Part shown: one piece after another, positions 9,118 to 10,871 of the stretch
Layout: each line of letters opens with the position of its first letter
Numbering within the stretch: position 1 is the stretch's first letter
NCBI GenBank assembly: GCA_964593895.1
Contig: CAZQKL010000024.1
Location: 1-10,871 of the forward strand
Source: CAZQKL01 sp964593895 [NCBI: uncultured bacterium]
Lineage (GTDB): Bacteria > DYJV01
Length of the DNA: 10,871 nucleotides
Direction: 5' to 3'
Translations under genes and position numbers: made by a program
The notes under the pieces: generated by a model
What the model was told of the DNA's origin: nothing
The model's input: only the letters and a program-made list of their open reading frames with translations
The model's database searches: none

Positions 9118-10871
9118 CTGAATTTAAAAGATATTGTGTTAATCTATCAACAACTGTAAGAAGTTTTGCACTTGCAATGTATGAATGTTGAGTTTGAATT
9201 AATTTTGTTAGCTCTTCATCAATTGAAACTCCGCTAATACTATCCCTTTGCTTCATTAAACCTTCTTCAGAAATTTTAGAAGCATCAAGTCTATTTTTAA
9301 TGAAATTTTTATCAACTCCAATTTCTCCAAGCAAATTTGAATAACTTTCAGTAATACTTGATGAGTTATCATTCATTACTTTTTTGTCCCTTAAATTTGC
9401 AATTTCAGAAGCAATTCTATTGTCTCCAGAAGAAAAATCTAATAAATTTCCATGAACAATAATTAAATCACCTGAAGCTGTATTTCCAGAAAAATTAATT
9501 CTTATACCATCAAATTCAACAAAATTTGTTCCTTGAGATGAAGGAGAAACTGAATTTCCATTTTCATCAGTGATTGTATAATTACCTAAACCATCCGCAA
9601 CAATCGTGTATTTCATTCTTTTTAATTTTGAAAAATCTGTAACTTCTATATCATGAACTTTTGTTGTAGATTGAGTATCATCATAAGTTATTGAATTTAC
9701 TTTTCCAGCATTTAAATAAAAAATATCATCTTCATTTAATTTTGTAGTTATATTTTTTGCCCCAATTAATTGTGGTTTTATTTTAATAATTCCATAAGTT
9801 CCTTTTTTCAAGGTTATTGTCATACCTGTTTTTTTTATCTTTATTGCAACAAAATCTGGAGTTGCATCATTGTTTATATCAATATCTTTTAATTCATAAT
9901 CATTACTTGTTAGAGTTTCATTTTCAGTTAAATCTGTAATTGATAATAAATCTGTTCCTGAAGTAAAATCAATCATATATTCATGATTATCAACAAGTTC
10001 ATCGTTATAAATTGAAGAAGATGTTATATTTCTAACATGAAAAGTATCAGGTCCTGTAAAATTTGAATTATTTATCTGGAGCTTTATTCCATCAAACTTT
10101 ATAGTTAATCGCCCATCTTCCACTTCTGTTGTGTATTTTGATGGGTCTAAATACTCTCCTGTAAATAAATCTTTTATTTTTAAATTTGTCCCATCATAAG
10201 TAACATCATATTCATGACCTGTTAATTTTTTTTCATCAAAAATTCCTACATAAGTTAAACTATCACTATTTGTGCTATCTCCATAACTCATTACATTAAC
10301 AGGTGGATTTAAATTATATTTTTCACCTTTAAAAAATGTATTTATGCCAAGAGCTGATAAAACTCCTGAATTATCATCTGAAAATGAAAAAGTATAACCA
10401 TTATCAGCAATTATTTGAAGCCTATTATTTACAATTTTTGCTGTTAGGTGGGAAATTGAATTAATACTATCTTTAAGCTCTGTTAAATTGTTTACATCTG
10501 GACTTGCAATTGGGTTACCTGCTTCAGGGTCACCAATCACAATGTTTTTATAAGCTACTGGAGTTCCAGATGAATCATAAACAGTTATTGAAAAATTTCC
10601 TTTATTAACAATATTTGCAAGCCCTTCAAAATTAAAAGGTAAATCTGGATTATTAACAGATATATCTGAAATAATAGTTTTATATGCCTTAAGTCCAACA
10701 CCTTTTGAATGAATTTTGTTAACTTCTGAAATTAATACATTTGCAATTAAATTTAAGCTATTTTTATATTTTTCAATAAAATTATCCCTAACTTCTACAA
10801 GCCCTTTTAATTCTCCACCTTTTAAATCATTAGTGATATTTTCAGCATTTCCTTTGTTATCAACCCAATAA
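9113..10871 (-). CDS. flgK: Flagellar hook-associated protein FlgK (HAP1), C-terminal part, 5' end outside window
   Basis: FlgK forms the first junction layer on the hook. The frame is open to the right edge: translating 10870-10541 gives 110 more residues before the GTG at 10540, which is an ordinary Val codon. That upstream part carries the decisive marks GGELKGLVEVRDNFI and ISEVNKIHSKGVGL, the D1-domain signature of FlgK. After it come the ADNGYTFSFSDDNSG and SALGINTFF segments, a long beta-rich variable region, and the C-terminal D0/D1 helices with QRDSISGVSIDEELTKLI and QTQHSYIASAKLLTVVDRL. At least 585 residues are visible. From the GGELKGL motif to the C-terminus there are roughly 565 residues against about 280 in the E. 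coli protein, so the variable surface domain is about twice as large. No cysteine was noticed. It is directly followed by flgL, with which it is likely co-translated. Confidence 0.95.
   Translation of the reverse strand, partial: YWVDNKGNAENITNDLKGGELKGLVEVRDNFIEKYKNSLNLIANVLISEVNKIHSKGVGLKAYKTIISDISVNNPDLPFNFEGLANIVNKGNFSITVYDSSGTPVAYKNIVIGDPEAGNPIASPDVNNLTELKDSINSISHLTAKIVNNRLQIIADNGYTFSFSDDNSGVLSALGINTFFKGEKYNLNPPVNVMSYGDSTNSDSLTYVGIFDEKKLTGHEYDVTYDGTNLKIKDLFTGEYLDPSKYTTEVEDGRLTIKFDGIKLQINNSNFTGPDTFHVRNITSSSIYNDELVDNHEYMIDFTSGTDLLSITDLTENETLTSNDYELKDIDINNDATPDFVAIKIKKTGMTITLKKGTYGIIKIKPQLIGAKNITTKLNEDDIFYLNAGKVNSITYDDTQSTTKVHDIEVTDFSKLKRMKYTIVADGLGNYTITDENGNSVSPSSQGTNFVEFDGIRINFSGNTASGDLIIVHGNLLDFSSGDNRIASEIANLRDKKVMNDNSSSITESYSNLLGEIGVDKNFIKNRLDASKISEEGLMKQRDSISGVSIDEELTKLIQTQHSYIASAKLLTVVDRLTQYLLNSV
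9449..10225 (-). other. Three related beta-rich modules in the FlgK variable region
   Basis: Three segments share one pattern: a tyrosine strand, an asparagine or glycine turn, an ITD/KD strand with a following loop, a FDGI-like strand and a closing strand. They start at about 10225 (HEYDVTYDGTNLKIKDL to FDGIKLQI, GPDTFHV), 9997 (HEYMIDFTSGTDLLSITDL to GMTITLKKGTYG) and 9634 (MKYTIVADGLGNYTITDENG to FDGIRINFSG, ASGDLIIV). The third resembles the small module common in FlgL and FlgK of other bacteria; a similar unit is in FlgL here. The similarity is read by eye and is weak for the second unit, which carries an insertion with DINNDATPDF. Confidence 0.5.

Noticed and set aside
9840-9870. DINNDATPDF in FlgK as a calcium-binding or FG-GAP-like motif
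   Set aside because: A single short match inside a flagellar beta module without the repeated pattern of those families; probably a loop.
10541-10871. Apparent gene-free stretch at the right edge, with a flgK start at GTG 10540
   Set aside because: Reading the minus strand from 10870 gives an open frame with the FlgK D1 signature (GGELKGL, VNKIHSKG), so the gene simply runs out of the window and 10540 is an internal Val codon.

Overview
This is a strongly AT-rich, tightly packed bacterial chromosome segment of housekeeping and flagellar genes. The mix is a flagellated bacterium with two membrane-targeting signal-peptide proteins, NAD-dependent DNA ligase, FliW/CsrA flagellar control, and a rhomboid carrying an extra N-terminal soluble segment. 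That suits a low-GC diderm lineage; a deferribacter-like or related thermophilic anaerobe is a guess from style and content, not a demonstrated assignment. No RNA gene, CRISPR array, insertion sequence or phage gene is visible, and no gene-free stretch exceeds about 40 bases.

Left part, plus strand (1-4370): the C-terminal end of a GGDEF diguanylate cyclase cut by the window edge, then ligA, ychF and a rhomboid intramembrane protease. ychF overlaps ligA, and the rhomboid gene overlaps ychF, so these three look like one translationally coupled run.

Right part, minus strand, read from the right edge leftwards (10871-4363): flgK (its 5' part lies outside the window), flgL, csrA, fliW, then a ctpA-type S41 peptidase, a YibQ-family divergent polysaccharide deacetylase and a Ppx/GppA phosphatase. 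Gaps are 0-32 bases or overlaps, so this could be a single transcript that joins hook-filament junction proteins and their translational regulators to cell-envelope genes. The two runs converge and overlap by 8 bases at 4363-4370.

How the genes fit together: FlgK and FlgL form the junction between hook and filament. CsrA represses translation of flagellar mRNAs and FliW relieves it by binding CsrA, so structure and control share an operon. CtpA and the YibQ-like protein are exported envelope enzymes that often sit together beside an EnvC-type amidase activator, which is absent inside this window.

Most notable observations: (1) the Ppx/GppA gene is intact except for one in-frame TAA; (2) the flgL ribosome-binding site and start codon sit exactly in the loop of a perfect 7-bp inverted repeat that also contains the flgK stop codon, which suggests translational coupling or CsrA control; (3) csrA has no G in the 31 bases before its start and instead a 9-bp AT-only palindrome; (4) FlgK is greatly enlarged by repeated beta-rich modules. 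I did not find a clearly undescribed multi-gene system here.
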